Assembly: GCA_022820365.1 (NCBI GenBank)
Contig: JAJEFO010000065.1
Location: 17,879 to 81,878 of the forward strand
Origin: Silicimonas sp.
GTDB lineage: Bacteria; Pseudomonadota; Alphaproteobacteria; Rhodobacterales; Rhodobacteraceae
Direction: 5' to 3'
DNA length: 64,000 bases
Position numbers and translations under genes: made by a program. Positions within the stretch are counted from its first letter, which is position 1, and each line of letters starts with the position of its first letter. Shown piece by piece: positions 35,563 to 45,387 of the stretch. A model generated the notes under the pieces. It searched no databases, was not told the origin of the DNA, and worked only from the letters and a program-made list of their open reading frames with translations.

Positions 35563-38017
35563 TTAAGCCGTGTACTCCTTCGACTTCATCGAGATGCCTT
35601 TGACCGAAGCCGGCGCGTCCGAAATCTTGCGGATGTCGGCCCAGCAGTGCTTGTAGTCGGGAAGCACCAGCTCGTTCACGCCGGGGTTGATGATGTTGCC
35701 CTGCGCCCCGTTCGGGTGCGCGAACACCATGAACACCTGACTGCGTTTTGCGGTCGGCGTCGGATAGGCCATGGCTTGGGTTGCGCCGTTGCCGTTGTAG
35801 AGCTCTACCAGGTCTCCGGCGCTGACACCCAGATCCGCCATATCGTCGGGATTCATCTCGACGAACGGATAGGGATAGCGGTCCATGACGAAGTCGTTGG
35901 CTTGGTCGAGGAACAAGTTCTGCCAGAAGATGTTCGCACGGCCATTGTTGACCCAGAACCGATGCGTGGCCTGCTCGTCGGCCTTGCCTTCTGCTTGCCA
36001 GCCACGCCAACCGGAGGCGCAGAACAGCGCCTTCTTGTCGTCGCGCCCATGGCGGGTGAACTGGCCGTCGGCATAGAGCCGCTCGGTGCCGATTAGCTGG
36101 CCATTTTCATAGCCGACTACCGGTTCCTGAACACCGTTGTTACCCATGGCGCGCAAACGGTCATAAGTCACTTCAGGGTTGCCCGAGTTGTAGCCATCCA
36201 TAAAGGCGTCCTCCTCGGTCTCCCAATCGTAGCCCATGAACTTGTCGGCATAGGCATCGTCGCCCATGGCGCGCAGCACGCGTTCCATGTTTTGGGCCAT
36301 GCCAGCCGCGATCAGGCAATCCGGCATCGCGACGCCAGGTCCGTCCATGTATTTTTCTGACAAGCGCAAACGACGTTCACCGTTCATCGAGGTGAGGTTC
36401 ATCTCGTTTGATTCCACCGCTGGCAGGATCACGTGGGCATTCTGGCCGATCTTTGTGTGAATCACGTCAACGTCGACCACGAACAGGCCACCTGCGTTTA
36501 CCGCATCCACGATGGCGTTGATCATGTCCTCGCGGCTGCCGCCGGCAGCAGCGTCGATCGCGTCCTTCACCATGTCGGCACGCCTTTTGTGCGCCTTCTT
36601 GAACTCGGTAATGTTCAAGGTGGTCTTGTAGTGGTCGCAAGCCCAAATGTGGTGAACCTTGCCGCCGCCATTGATCAGGAGCTGGTCAATGTAGGTGGGG
36701 GGGGCGGCCGACGAAGGGCTCAGGCGGACGGAAGTAGCCTTCCTGGTGGCCACCCATCCGGCAGACGCCGCCGCCTTCCTGGCCGATGTTGCCTGTCGCC
36801 AAACCGATGTTCACCAGCGAGCCAACGGTACGGTAGTTGTCGTTGCCCCAAATGACACCCTTTTCATAGCCAATGATGCATTTCGCGCGCGTACCACCGT
36901 TGGGTTCTGCAATCCAGGAAGCCGCCTTGCGGATGTCATCTGCGGACACACCACAAATTTCGGCAGCCTGCTCCGCCGAAATGCGGATCGACTTCATCGC
37001 CTCATCCAAGCTGCCAAGCGCCGCCGGATGTGCGGCATCCTGCTCTACCGCGATGCCGCCCTGGAAGGTGTTGTTGGCGACGTACGCGTCATCGGTCCAG
37101 CCATTGTCGACGATGATCGTCATGATGGCATTTGCCAGCGCCATGTCCGTGCCTTCATTGATCGCAAGGTGCAGGGTGTATTCTGCGCCCGCGATGTCCT
37201 CGGCGGCATTGAGCGTGACCGTGCGACGCGGATCGACGAGGATGAACTTCGCGCCGTTCTGCATGCCCGGCTTCATGTGATTGAGGAACACGTTGGTCTG
37301 GCATTCCAGCGGGTTGGTGCCCCACATCACAATAGTGTCGGTGACTTGATAGTCCTTGTAGCCGTAGTTCAGTTCGTCAACGCCCATGTCGCGGGAGGAA
37401 TGGACCTCGGAGTTATAGGCAGGACGGTTGTGAATCCGGCAGTGCTTGATGTTCATGCTCTGGAAATAGAGCTTGCCGGTGCCCCAAGTGTTCTCGTAGC
37501 CACCGGCGGAACCGCCGTGGTCGAACATTGACACGACCAGATCGTCCTCTGAGCCTTCCTTGATTACGCGGGCTGTCACCTGCGCGACAAGATCTTGCGC
37601 ATCGTCCCAGCTCGTGGGCACCCAGGTGCCGTATTTCCAGACCAGTGGGTCGGTCAGGCGCTGCTGCTGCGTACCAGTGACCTCCGACGGGCGGTTCTCG
37701 GCCATCCTGGCACCACGTACTGATGCGAGGCCCGAATTCACCACACAATCCTGGTCCGCATAGATCGCAAGGTGAACGTCCTTGCCGTCCTGCTTGACGA
37801 TGTTGTAGTTCGACGGTTTCAACCACGTGCCATCTGCGCCTTGCTGTTCGCTCAGGTCGATCCCCAAAGCGTTGTCCGTTGCCGTGCCCTGCTTGTTGCG
37901 ATCCCAAGTGTAGGCCTTGTATCCGCATCCGACGATGCAATAGTGACAGGTCACATTGTGAACCTTCGCATCTTTTGGCGGGATGGGAAGGCGGTCGATT
38001 TGTCTCTTGTGAGCCAT
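35563..38017 (-). pseudogene. aioA: Arsenite oxidase large subunit, frameshifted
   Basis: The molybdopterin subunit oxidising As(III) to As(V). The first segment (38017 to about 36705) has the [3Fe-4S] motif CHYCIVGC (Cys24, 27, 31, the CxxCxxxC spacing of AioA), GGSAGGYENTWGTGK and GGHQEGYFRPP; the second (about 36697 to 35563) continues colinearly with YIDQLLINGGGKV, NLTSMNGERRLRLSE and FWVNNGRANIFWQ. The two frames meet at a run of eight G on the plus strand (36697-36704); seven would restore one 817-residue protein. It is either an assembly error at a homopolymer or a true lesion. No molybdenum-cofactor or cytochrome gene follows. Confidence 0.85.
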
Positions 38018-38032
38018 AGATTGTTCCTCCCC

Positions 38033-38557
38033 TCACAGTACGTTCGACGGACGGCCGAAGATCAGGTCGCTGCAGCCCTCGGCGAAGATGTCGCCGTTGT
38101 CGGCCACGCGAAGCGTGAATTGCGGCAGGTTCTGGGTCGCGTGACCCCAGACTTGCTGACCACCCGCCTCCGCATCGTAGCGCGAGTAGTGGCCCGGACA
38201 GTTGAAGGTCTTGTCGTCGCCGTTGTAATTCAGGAACCACCCCTGGTGCGGGCAAAGCACCGAATAGGCAACAATGTCGCCATCCGGGCCAACGCCGCCG
38301 TCAACTGCAGTCCCGAGCTTCAGCAGAACGCCTGGGCTGTCGGCATCCGGGTACTCGATGTCCATGGGTTCGTTAACGGCCAGATCTGCCACATTCGAGA
38401 GTTTGTTGGATGGGTAATCAAGCTGAGCGCTTGCCGGTGCGGCTTGCGCCTCGCCTGGCGCCACCGTCGCCACAGCTGCGCCAGCCGCCGCAACAGCACC
38501 ACCACGCAAGAATTGCCGGCGACCAGCATCCACTAGCCGCTCGCATCTTTTGCTCAT
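38033..38557 (-). CDS. aioB: Arsenite oxidase small (Rieske) subunit
   Basis: A 174-residue periplasmic iron-sulfur subunit that takes electrons from AioA. Twin-arginine signal RRQFLRGG at residues 13-20, cleaved near AQAA. Rieske ligands Cys102/His104 in CPHQGWF and Cys120/His123 in CPGHYS. The two extra cysteines that form a disulfide next to the cluster in some AioB are replaced by Trp107 and Gly122, as in the disulfide-free type known from Rhizobium NT-26. AGAGGAGG precedes ATG 38557. Stop is 15 nt before aioA, so one operon. Confidence 0.93.
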   Translation of the reverse strand: MSKRCERLVDAGRRQFLRGGAVAAAGAAVATVAPGEAQAAPASAQLDYPSNKLSNVADLAVNEPMDIEYPDADSPGVLLKLGTAVDGGVGPDGDIVAYSVLCPHQGWFLNYNGDDKTFNCPGHYSRYDAEAGGQQVWGHATQNLPQFTLRVADNGDIFAEGCSDLIFGRPSNVL

Positions 38558-38904
38558 GATTGAGTCCTCCTCTTGGCATACAACGGTATTTTAAGCCGAC
38601 TCCAGGCCCATGGCATTTCAGAAATCCAAGTAATTTCGCTCACAAGACACTGAAATTAAATTGAGAATTTTGCCGTTCGGAAATCCGAACGTGGCAGGTC
38701 GTCGGATTTATGCGGAATTCCAGAAGCATGCGGCCTGCCGGTCTTGGCTTCCGCGAGAGATCATTGCATGGAACTGTCATGATCGGCGACATTATAACCC
38801 GGTACGGCCACCGCCTGAAATGCTGTAAGAAAAATGGGCACGATTATAGAGAGTTGTTTTAAGTTACATTTTGTCGTGTGTTAGGATTGCCGAACGCGCA
38901 CAGG
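38558..38904 (-). promoter_or_regulatory. aioBA upstream region with a palindrome
   Basis: The 347 nt between aioR and aioB. At 38674-38691 lies a perfect inverted repeat, arms CGTTCGGA and TCCGAACG with AA between, 117 nt before the aioB start, a likely regulator site. A GG-N10-GC pair at 38595-38608 could be a weak sigma-54 -12/-24, but it departs from consensus elsewhere, so I do not rely on it. The region is AT-richer than its neighbours, as promoters of imported genes often are. Confidence 0.5.
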
Positions 38905-40113
38905 TCACAAATTCAGCTTTTGCATCTTTTCCCACAGAGTTGTCCGCGAGACGCGCAACAGACGTGCGGATTCCGTCATTTGGCCACCAGTCCGAACCAA
39001 GGCTCGTTGAATCTGACGCCGTTCCGCCGCGTCGCGCACTTCCGCGAGAGTTTCAAGTCTCGACGAGTCCACATCCAGCTCGGGGAAAAGGTCAACCGGG
39101 TGCACCCAACCGTCACTTGGCGCGGACGCCGCCCGCACCACGCGGGAGCGAACCTCGCGTCCGTTTCCGGGCCAGTCGTGCTCGCGCAACGCGGTCAAGG
39201 AAAGGTCAGACAGTCCGCTGAGAGGATTGGCGCGACGCACATTCAACGCGTTGAAAATTTTATTCGCCAACCACACCGCATCTTCAGGCCTTTGCCTTAG
39301 CGGAGGAACGACAATTTCTCCGGGCGACAGCGCGTAGTACAAATCTTCGCAAACGCCGCCTGCGCTCGGTTCACGCTCTACTGAAGTTCCCGTCAGCACA
39401 ATCACCCGACGATCAGGCTTGCGCACGGTGGCCAACAATCGCCTTTGCGCCTCGTCTGGCAGTCTTTCAACGCCCGAGACAATTAGCGCTTGGTCATCAT
39501 CGAGCTCAGGCCAGTTTGGGTCGCCAGAATCTTCGAAGCCATTGATCTCAGAAATGCCGTTCTCAGGGTGGCCTGACAACTTCAGGAGGCGGCGCGCAAT
39601 GCGCATCTTTCCAAGTCATCGCTCGCCCTTGACAAGAACAGGGCCATCCGCCGCGGCAGCCTGCACTATCTGGCCTTCCAACCGGTGCGCCAGGGTTGAT
39701 ATTCCCACACTCTCAGGGAAATCATTTCTCTGCATTGCTGACGAGAACACCGAGGTCAGGCGTTCGAGCAGTGTCGACAACTCGAAAGGTTTGGTCAGAT
39801 AGTCCGTGGCACCCGCCTTCAAGAGCCTGACGGCTTGGCCAATTTCGCCCTGTCCAGTGATGAACAGGAACGGCGGTGGCGTGATTGACCCGGCGACCGC
39901 CGCCAGGATGTCTTCGCCCGTTCCGTCGGGAAGGGCGATGTCGCACACGACGGCATCAACTGGATGACGTGGCGTGCGAATGGCGGAAATGCCGCGCACC
40001 ATCTGCTTGACCCAAGTAACCCGCGCACCTTCGAGTTCGAGGCGTTGAACGAGGGAATGACCCATTGTTGCATCGTCCTCGACAAGTACGATGTGACGGC
40101 CAGCGAAGCTCAC
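38905..40113 (-). pseudogene. aioR: Arsenite response regulator with in-frame stop
   Basis: A receiver domain (about residues 1-120: phosphoacceptor Asp in CDIALPDG, Lys in TKPF), then an AAA+-like region and a Fis-type helix-turn-helix end (GGQMTESARLLRVSRTTLWEKMQKL). A TGA at 39616-39618 splits it in frame: GER, stop, LGKM. The stop replaces the codon expected for Gly of the Walker A GExGxGK, one base change (GGA to TGA). After it I see no GAFTGA loop, so the ATPase part is shortened compared with NtrC-type activators. It starts at GTG 40113 overlapping aioS by 4 nt. About 402 residues if read through. Confidence 0.8.
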
Positions 40114-41534
40114 TGGTCCGGCGCATGTTTGGGAAGGTGAACTAGAATACTGGTCAGATCACCAATTCGCTCCAGCGCAATCTCACCGCCCATTTCACCC
40201 ACAAGCTCCCGCACCAGGCGCAGGCCAACACCGCCGCCCGGTTCCAAGAGGGTCTCGGATAGAAGACGCTGTCTAGCGTGTTCGCTGAGCCCGGGTCCGT
40301 TGTCTGTGACTTTCAAGTCCAGCCCACTGGATTTTGCGTGCGCCACAAACCCAACGCGGCCGCCTTTGCCTGCTGCAGAAGAAGCATTAAGCAATAAATT
40401 CAGAACGATTTGACGGATCGGCGCCGAAGGAATGGTACAGGCTGGCGAATGTTCAAAGTCAACGTTCCAATCCAGCTGCTGACCGTGTCTGTTTGCCTCT
40501 GGTTCAAAGAGAATTTTCAAGTCGTCAAAATCTTCGAACGAAAGAAGTGCATTTGACCGATCCCGCCGATTTTCCTCGAGGATGGCGCGGCTGACATCAC
40601 GCAAGTGTTTCAATCCCCGGTCCAGGATATAGGCCGAATTTCGGACCACGTCAGGGCGATCCGAATAGGTGCGGATGGTATCTGCTGCGTTCAGCAACCC
40701 CCCAAGCGGATTGTTGATCTCATGCGCCAAGGAAGACGACAAGCGTCCCAAACTGACAAAGCGCTCACGATCCGCCAAACGTCTTTCTGCCTCACGCTGG
40801 GCATCAATTGCGTCGATCATGCTGTTGAAATTGTGCAATAGCGGTGCAAACGCGGGGTCCGTTCTCGCGATGTCTTCGGCAGGAATTTGCTGCGGAGCGA
40901 CGCCACTTGCCCCCATTTGACCCGTCAGCAGCTCAACCGGACTCAGAAGTCGTGCCACGATCCAATACCCGGTCAGGGCCAAGAGCAAGGTCGCGACAGA
41001 GTTGGCCGCCAGAAGCGCCAGGGATGTGGAGCGCCGTTGCGCCAATAGGTCGCTGACATCCAATTCCGTTAGCAAGCTGCCAACTTCGCGACCCTGCACA
41101 AATAATGGCTCGACAATGCGAACGGATTTTCTGCCTTCACTTGCAGTGACCTCTTGCACCGGAACCGCATCGCTGAGGAGCGCCTCAAACTCCAAGTCTA
41201 TCGGTGCGCGCGTGGGGTCCGATGAGGCGAGGACTCTGCCGCGGTCATCGGCAACCGCGGAAAATAAGATGCGAGCCCCTGCCCCCTCGGATCCTGCGCG
41301 ATCCAAGGCGTCGTAGACCTCCCAAACATCCCTGTGCAGAACGAAGGAGCCGAGCGCCACCTTGAGCCCGCCGACATGCGACTGTGCAACCTCCCGCAAG
41401 CGCTCGTTTTGGAGGCTGGAAAGAGTTGAAAGGACCTGCTGTGACGCAATGAGCCCAAGAAGGACCATCAGGGCGCCCGTCGCAATGGCCACGCGCAAAG
41501 TGACGGGCCATTCCTGCCAAGCTTTGCGGATCAC
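40110..41534 (-). CDS. aioS: Arsenite sensor histidine kinase
   Basis: A 474-residue membrane kinase. Transmembrane segments at about 13-33 and 171-191 enclose a periplasmic sensor of some 135 residues; then HAMP-like linker, dimerisation helix with His271 in SLAHEINNPLGG, and the ATPase with NLLLNAS (N box), DNGPGL (G1) and GGGVGLRLV (G2). It would receive the signal from periplasmic AioX and phosphorylate AioR. GTG start at 41534 overlaps the aioX stop (GTGA), and its own stop overlaps aioR. Confidence 0.9.
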   Translation of the reverse strand: MIRKAWQEWPVTLRVAIATGALMVLLGLIASQQVLSTLSSLQNERLREVAQSHVGGLKVALGSFVLHRDVWEVYDALDRAGSEGAGARILFSAVADDRGRVLASSDPTRAPIDLEFEALLSDAVPVQEVTASEGRKSVRIVEPLFVQGREVGSLLTELDVSDLLAQRRSTSLALLAANSVATLLLALTGYWIVARLLSPVELLTGQMGASGVAPQQIPAEDIARTDPAFAPLLHNFNSMIDAIDAQREAERRLADRERFVSLGRLSSSLAHEINNPLGGLLNAADTIRTYSDRPDVVRNSAYILDRGLKHLRDVSRAILEENRRDRSNALLSFEDFDDLKILFEPEANRHGQQLDWNVDFEHSPACTIPSAPIRQIVLNLLLNASSAAGKGGRVGFVAHAKSSGLDLKVTDNGPGLSEHARQRLLSETLLEPGGGVGLRLVRELVGEMGGEIALERIGDLTSILVHLPKHAPDQ

Positions 41535-42382
41535 CGGCGCTCAGGAAGGTCTGCCATTCGAATTTTGATGCTGTCGAACAGTGACTCTTCCCCTTCCACA
41601 ATTTTGTCGAGGTAAAGCAACTCAAGGATTTCGCGCCCCACATCAGATGCGTCAAGAGACTTCAAGACCGTTGCGAAGCGTCGAACGCTTTCCGAGGTAG
41701 CTCGGTCTTTGCGCGCCGCAAACGGAGGAAACCCCATCCACTCGGAACGAACCACTACGCGTGTACGCTGCGTAAGCGACGGCTCAACTTGCGCAAGCGT
41801 TTCCCAAACATAGCCATCAACGCTACCGGATCGCGTCAATCCGCCGGCGACGGAGCGGACGACATTGCGATGGCCATATGTGTATATGGTGCGTGCAAAG
41901 AATTCCACGGGCGTGCTGCCAGCGCGGGCGAGATCGGAAGCTGTGACCAAATAGCCCGAATTGCTGTCAGGGTCCGAAAAGGCGTGTGTTCCTCCTTTGA
42001 GATCCGCGAGAGATTTGGCAGTGTCGCTGGCGCCGGTGATCAAATAGGATTGATAGAGCGGTCGGCCCCGCCATTGCGGCACGCCGATCAAGGTCAGCCG
42101 ATCTTGATGCTGAAGATAGGGAAACCCGCAATTCCACGCCGCTTCGACCGACCCTTCCAGCAGCATGGCGGTGATTTCCTGATAGGTCCGACGCTGAATG
42201 AGTACGGCAGACTCACCCATGGCCGCTGACACGCTTGAACGCAACCGGTCGATGATGAGGGCATCATTGTCGAGAAAGACAGGGGTCAAGCCCAACCGGA
42301 AAGGCGCAGCGGCACGCCCCAGAAACGGCAAGGACATCGCCATTGTCGCCGCGGCATTCTTGATGAAATCACGCCTTCTCAT
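41531..42382 (-). CDS. aioX: Periplasmic arsenite-binding protein
   Basis: A 283-residue PhnD-like substrate-binding protein. N-terminal twin-arginine-like signal RRRDFIKNAA with cleavage near GRAAA. Cys85 in AAWNCGFPYL corresponds to the single conserved cysteine reported to bind As(III) in AioX. SDPDSNSGYLVTASDL is a family binding-site stretch. ATG 42382 (GGGAG upstream) is preferred to a TTG at 42397. First gene of the aioXSR operon; it begins right beside an IS630 remnant. Confidence 0.92.
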   Translation of the reverse strand: MRRRDFIKNAAATMAMSLPFLGRAAAPFRLGLTPVFLDNDALIIDRLRSSVSAAMGESAVLIQRRTYQEITAMLLEGSVEAAWNCGFPYLQHQDRLTLIGVPQWRGRPLYQSYLITGASDTAKSLADLKGGTHAFSDPDSNSGYLVTASDLARAGSTPVEFFARTIYTYGHRNVVRSVAGGLTRSGSVDGYVWETLAQVEPSLTQRTRVVVRSEWMGFPPFAARKDRATSESVRRFATVLKSLDASDVGREILELLYLDKIVEGEESLFDSIKIRMADLPERR

Positions 42383-42521
42383 GGACACTCCCGTCAAACA
42401 CTAGCGAAAGGCTCCGCGCAATTGCAAGAGTCGCGACTGCCCAAGCCCGTTGACAATCGAGCTGCGATGCGGGCGGATCGATGCCGTCCGCGCCGCGATA
42501 CATGCCAGAACGGCCGCACGG

Positions 42522-42789
42522 GCCCTCGGTGCGCTTCTCGGCGAACCTCACGCACCATTTGCCGACAGTGTGCTCGTGCACGCCGATCCACGCGGCGATC
42601 TCCCTGCTTCGAAGCCCTTCGGCGCGGGGAAAGATGATCCCGCAACGGTCGGACAGCGGCCGCGTCGCCTTGTGCTTTCGGACATGCACCTCGAGAAACC
42701 CGCGCTCCTCGCCGCTCAGCACCACTTCCACCGCATTGCCCCTCATCGAACCGCCTCCTGCCGGCGTCATCCGCAGATTTCATGGCAAC
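42522..42789 (-). mobile_element. IS630-family transposase remnant, right copy
   Basis: From ATG 42746 the minus strand reads MRGNAVEVVLSGEE and on through GLRSREIAAWIGVHEHTVGKW, an IS630-type helix-turn-helix N-terminus, and then loses similarity after about 75 residues. The DDE catalytic part is absent. Its first 91 nt are an inverted copy of those at 35423-35513. Confidence 0.75.
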
Positions 42790-42963
42790 CATCGTTTCAG
42801 AAGACCGGCTTCAGGTCGCATGTCCCCAGCCAGGCCGGAAATGGGGGCGGCTTCGAATCCGCCGACACCCATGAAAGTCGGAATCGCCGGAGCACGAAGC
42901 AGGACGACTTGCCGCGAAAGATCTTTCGCTGAATGCCATTTCGACACCACCTGAAATGATCGC

Positions 42964-44877
42964 TCAAATCGGGCGCCAGTGCACACCCGCCGACGGAAGC
43001 GTCGTGCCCTCGAAGTCCAATGCCTCGGGTGCGTAATTGAAGACGAAGCGATGCGTCGCTGTATCCCGGATCCTGACCCCGTCTGGCAGGATCCTGGCGT
43101 CAAGCCCTTCTGCGGCACAGGCATTTGCCACAAGGTGATCGAATGCCGCCCGATCCGGCCAGCCCGCGATGTAGTGCAATTTGCCATAGGACATGACAGC
43201 TGGCCGACCGTCAGCGGTGGTCATGGTGACGGGGGCAACGCCTTTCAGATGCTCGAACCAGCGATGAAAGTTCCCGCCGCCATCGAGAGGTATGCAGGCG
43301 AAGGGCGGCAGGCTTTCCACACGAGAGACCGTCGCATCAAGACCGGGCAGGTCTGGCGGCAGCGGGTCCGGGGTCGCGAGCTCGGCCGTCTTGCTGTTCG
43401 TTCGCGGACCAATGATTGCCGTGCCGGAAAACGCTTCAAGCGCCTTCGTGAGGTTATCGGAAATGGTCAGGAGTCCGGGAATGAAAACGAGGTCGTAGTG
43501 GTCGAGAGACTTGGTGTCAGCAGGAAGGAAATCGATCGAGAGCCCGGCTCGCCGCAGAGCCTTGTAGGTGTCGAATACCAGTCCGAAATACGTGAAGTCC
43601 GCACCTTGGGGAAGCGCTTCCCACGCCCATGAGGACGCATAGTCGAACATGATCGCCACCCTGGCCATTGCCGTGCCGGCGTCGGGCATCGTGGCGATTT
43701 CCGTTGCCAGCTGCCGCGCCTCAACGATCGCCGGAGCATCCGCACCGTCCGGCCTCAGCAGGCCTGCATGCATCTGCTCTTGCGCGAAAGGCGCTTGGCG
43801 CCACCGAAAAAAGCAAACCGCCTCCGCTCCGTGCGCGAAGGCCTCCCAAGCCCAGAGGCGCGGCATCCCGTCCAGCGGCGCGACGTTCCATTCGGCCCAG
43901 TTCACCGGTCCGGGCTGCTGCTCCATGATCCAGTAACGGCCCCTCCCGACGGACCTGTAGAGATCATGATGGAATGCCTGGGCATCGGGATGGCCCTGCC
44001 GAAGGAAACGTTCCTGCTCGGTCTTGTCTGCATCAAGGCGATCAAGAAGGTAGCCGAGCGGATAGCTATCCCAGGATGCGATGTCGAGATCGGCCGCCAC
44101 ATCGAAATGGTCAAAGGACAGGGTCCGGCACATGTAATTGTGAATCAACGGCGCATCCGTGCAGCGGCGCAGGATGCCTGCCTGTGCGCGGTTGAAACGC
44201 ACGACCTGATCGGAACAATAGCGGCGAAACGCGAGAACGTGGGACGGATTCGGCGTCGTGACGGTGAGGTTCGGAAGCTCGATCTCCTCGAATTCGGCGT
44301 ATTCCATTGACCAGAAAACGTTGCCCCACGCGCGATTCAATGCGTCCGTGGACTGGTAGCGCTGGGCGCACCAAGCCTGGAATCCCTTCTTTGCCGCGTC
44401 CGAATAGCTTAACACGGTTTCGTGGCATCCGTATTCGTTGTCAGTCTGCCAGGCGGCGACATGGGGGTTCTTGCCATAGCGCTGAGCAAGCAGGGTCACG
44501 ATGCGTCGGCACTCCTCCAGGTAGCCCTCGTGCGAAAAGCAATAGTGCCGCCGCGAACCGAAGCCGCGCGGCTTTCCCGTTTCGTCCAGTGCGACCATGT
44601 CTGGATGGCGGGTGAGCATCCACCTCGGCGGAGTCGCGGTGGGTGTTCCCAAGACAACCTTGAGACCCGCCTGCCCCAATGTCTCGATGGCCCGGTCAAG
44701 CCATTCGAATTCCAGCGCTCCGGGCTGGGATTCCAGCCTCGACCAGGCAAACTCCCCGATCCTCACCCAGGACAGTCCGGCCTCGGCCATCCGACGGGCA
44801 TCATCGGCCCAGACTTCTTCAGGCCAATGCTCTGGATAGTAGCATGCGCCGAGTTCGCGTCTTTGGCCTTCCACCAT
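42964..44877 (-). CDS. Beta-galactosidase, GH42 family
   Basis: A 637-residue glycoside hydrolase. N-terminal TIM barrel opens GACYYPEHWPEEVW; the acid/base Glu148 lies in TDNEYGC and the nucleophile Glu319 in WIMEQQPGPVNW. The trimerisation and C-terminal beta domains follow (VAIMFDYASSWAWEALPQG). No signal peptide, so cytoplasmic, probably acting on imported galactosides. The start is ATG 44877 with GGAGGGAC just before it; a TTG four codons earlier is inside the ribosome binding site. No transporter is adjacent. Confidence 0.93.
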   Translation of the reverse strand: MVEGQRRELGACYYPEHWPEEVWADDARRMAEAGLSWVRIGEFAWSRLESQPGALEFEWLDRAIETLGQAGLKVVLGTPTATPPRWMLTRHPDMVALDETGKPRGFGSRRHYCFSHEGYLEECRRIVTLLAQRYGKNPHVAAWQTDNEYGCHETVLSYSDAAKKGFQAWCAQRYQSTDALNRAWGNVFWSMEYAEFEEIELPNLTVTTPNPSHVLAFRRYCSDQVVRFNRAQAGILRRCTDAPLIHNYMCRTLSFDHFDVAADLDIASWDSYPLGYLLDRLDADKTEQERFLRQGHPDAQAFHHDLYRSVGRGRYWIMEQQPGPVNWAEWNVAPLDGMPRLWAWEAFAHGAEAVCFFRWRQAPFAQEQMHAGLLRPDGADAPAIVEARQLATEIATMPDAGTAMARVAIMFDYASSWAWEALPQGADFTYFGLVFDTYKALRRAGLSIDFLPADTKSLDHYDLVFIPGLLTISDNLTKALEAFSGTAIIGPRTNSKTAELATPDPLPPDLPGLDATVSRVESLPPFACIPLDGGGNFHRWFEHLKGVAPVTMTTADGRPAVMSYGKLHYIAGWPDRAAFDHLVANACAAEGLDARILPDGVRIRDTATHRFVFNYAPEALDFEGTTLPSAGVHWRPI

Positions 44878-45159
44878 CTGTCCCTCCAAGTCGATCGCCC
44901 CAAATTAGGAAGTTCGCGGACGGGTGCAACTCTGTCGATCAGCACCAATTGCGAACGGAGTCCACAATGGCAATGTCACGGACCGCCGGGATCGTTGCCG
45001 ATCCCTTCTTGGGAATTCAGCGAGTTGCGCGACTTTCGACGCTTTTGTCTTGGTCACTTGGCGACCACGCCTTTCCAGGCGACGGCACAAGAGAGAATTT
45101 GACTTTCTTCACGGCCAATCTTGAGGTCGCTCCAGATGACTTTGATCAAATTGAGGAGG

Positions 45160-45236
45160 TGGCGCGCTGGGGAGGATTCGAACCCCCGACCTCTTGATTC
45201 GTAGTCAAGCACTCTATCCAGCTGAGCTACCAGCGC
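45160..45236 (-). tRNA. tRNA-Arg (anticodon ACG)
   Basis: Cloverleaf on the minus strand: acceptor GCGCTGG pairing with CCAGCGC, D-loop AGCTCAGCTGGAT, anticodon stem CTTGA/TCAAG with loop CTACGAA, T-loop GGTTCGAATCC, and encoded CCA at the 3' end. A34 would become inosine to read CGU/CGC/CGA. Confidence 0.97.
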
Positions 45237-45248
45237 ACGAGTGGGCAG

Positions 45249-45277
45249 GGTGTATCTTTCGGCCAAACTCGTTGCAA
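45249..45277 (-). promoter_or_regulatory. Probable promoter of tRNA-Arg(ACG)
   Basis: On the minus strand TTGCAA (45277-45272) and TACACC (45254-45249) with 17 nt between, ending 12 nt before the mature 5' end. The second tRNA gene has the same layout, which supports the call. Confidence 0.5.
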
Positions 45278-45387
45278 GACCGATCTTGGATGCACTCGCA
45301 CTAGGCCAGAACCCTAGACTGCAGTTCAGAGTTCCGCCACCGTCGCATACCAATGCGCAGCCAAAAGCCGCCGAGAGAAAGACGGGA

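Noticed and set aside
38595..38608. Sigma-54 promoter for aioBA
   Set aside because: Only the GG-N10-GC skeleton is present; the flanking consensus bases do not match, and the AioR ATPase region lacks a visible GAFTGA loop.
39616..39618. Selenocysteine or general stop-codon recoding at the aioR TGA
   Set aside because: The position needs Gly in Walker A, not Cys/Sec; no downstream stem-loop of SECIS kind is apparent, and the other interrupted gene uses TAG, so recoding of one stop codon would not explain both.
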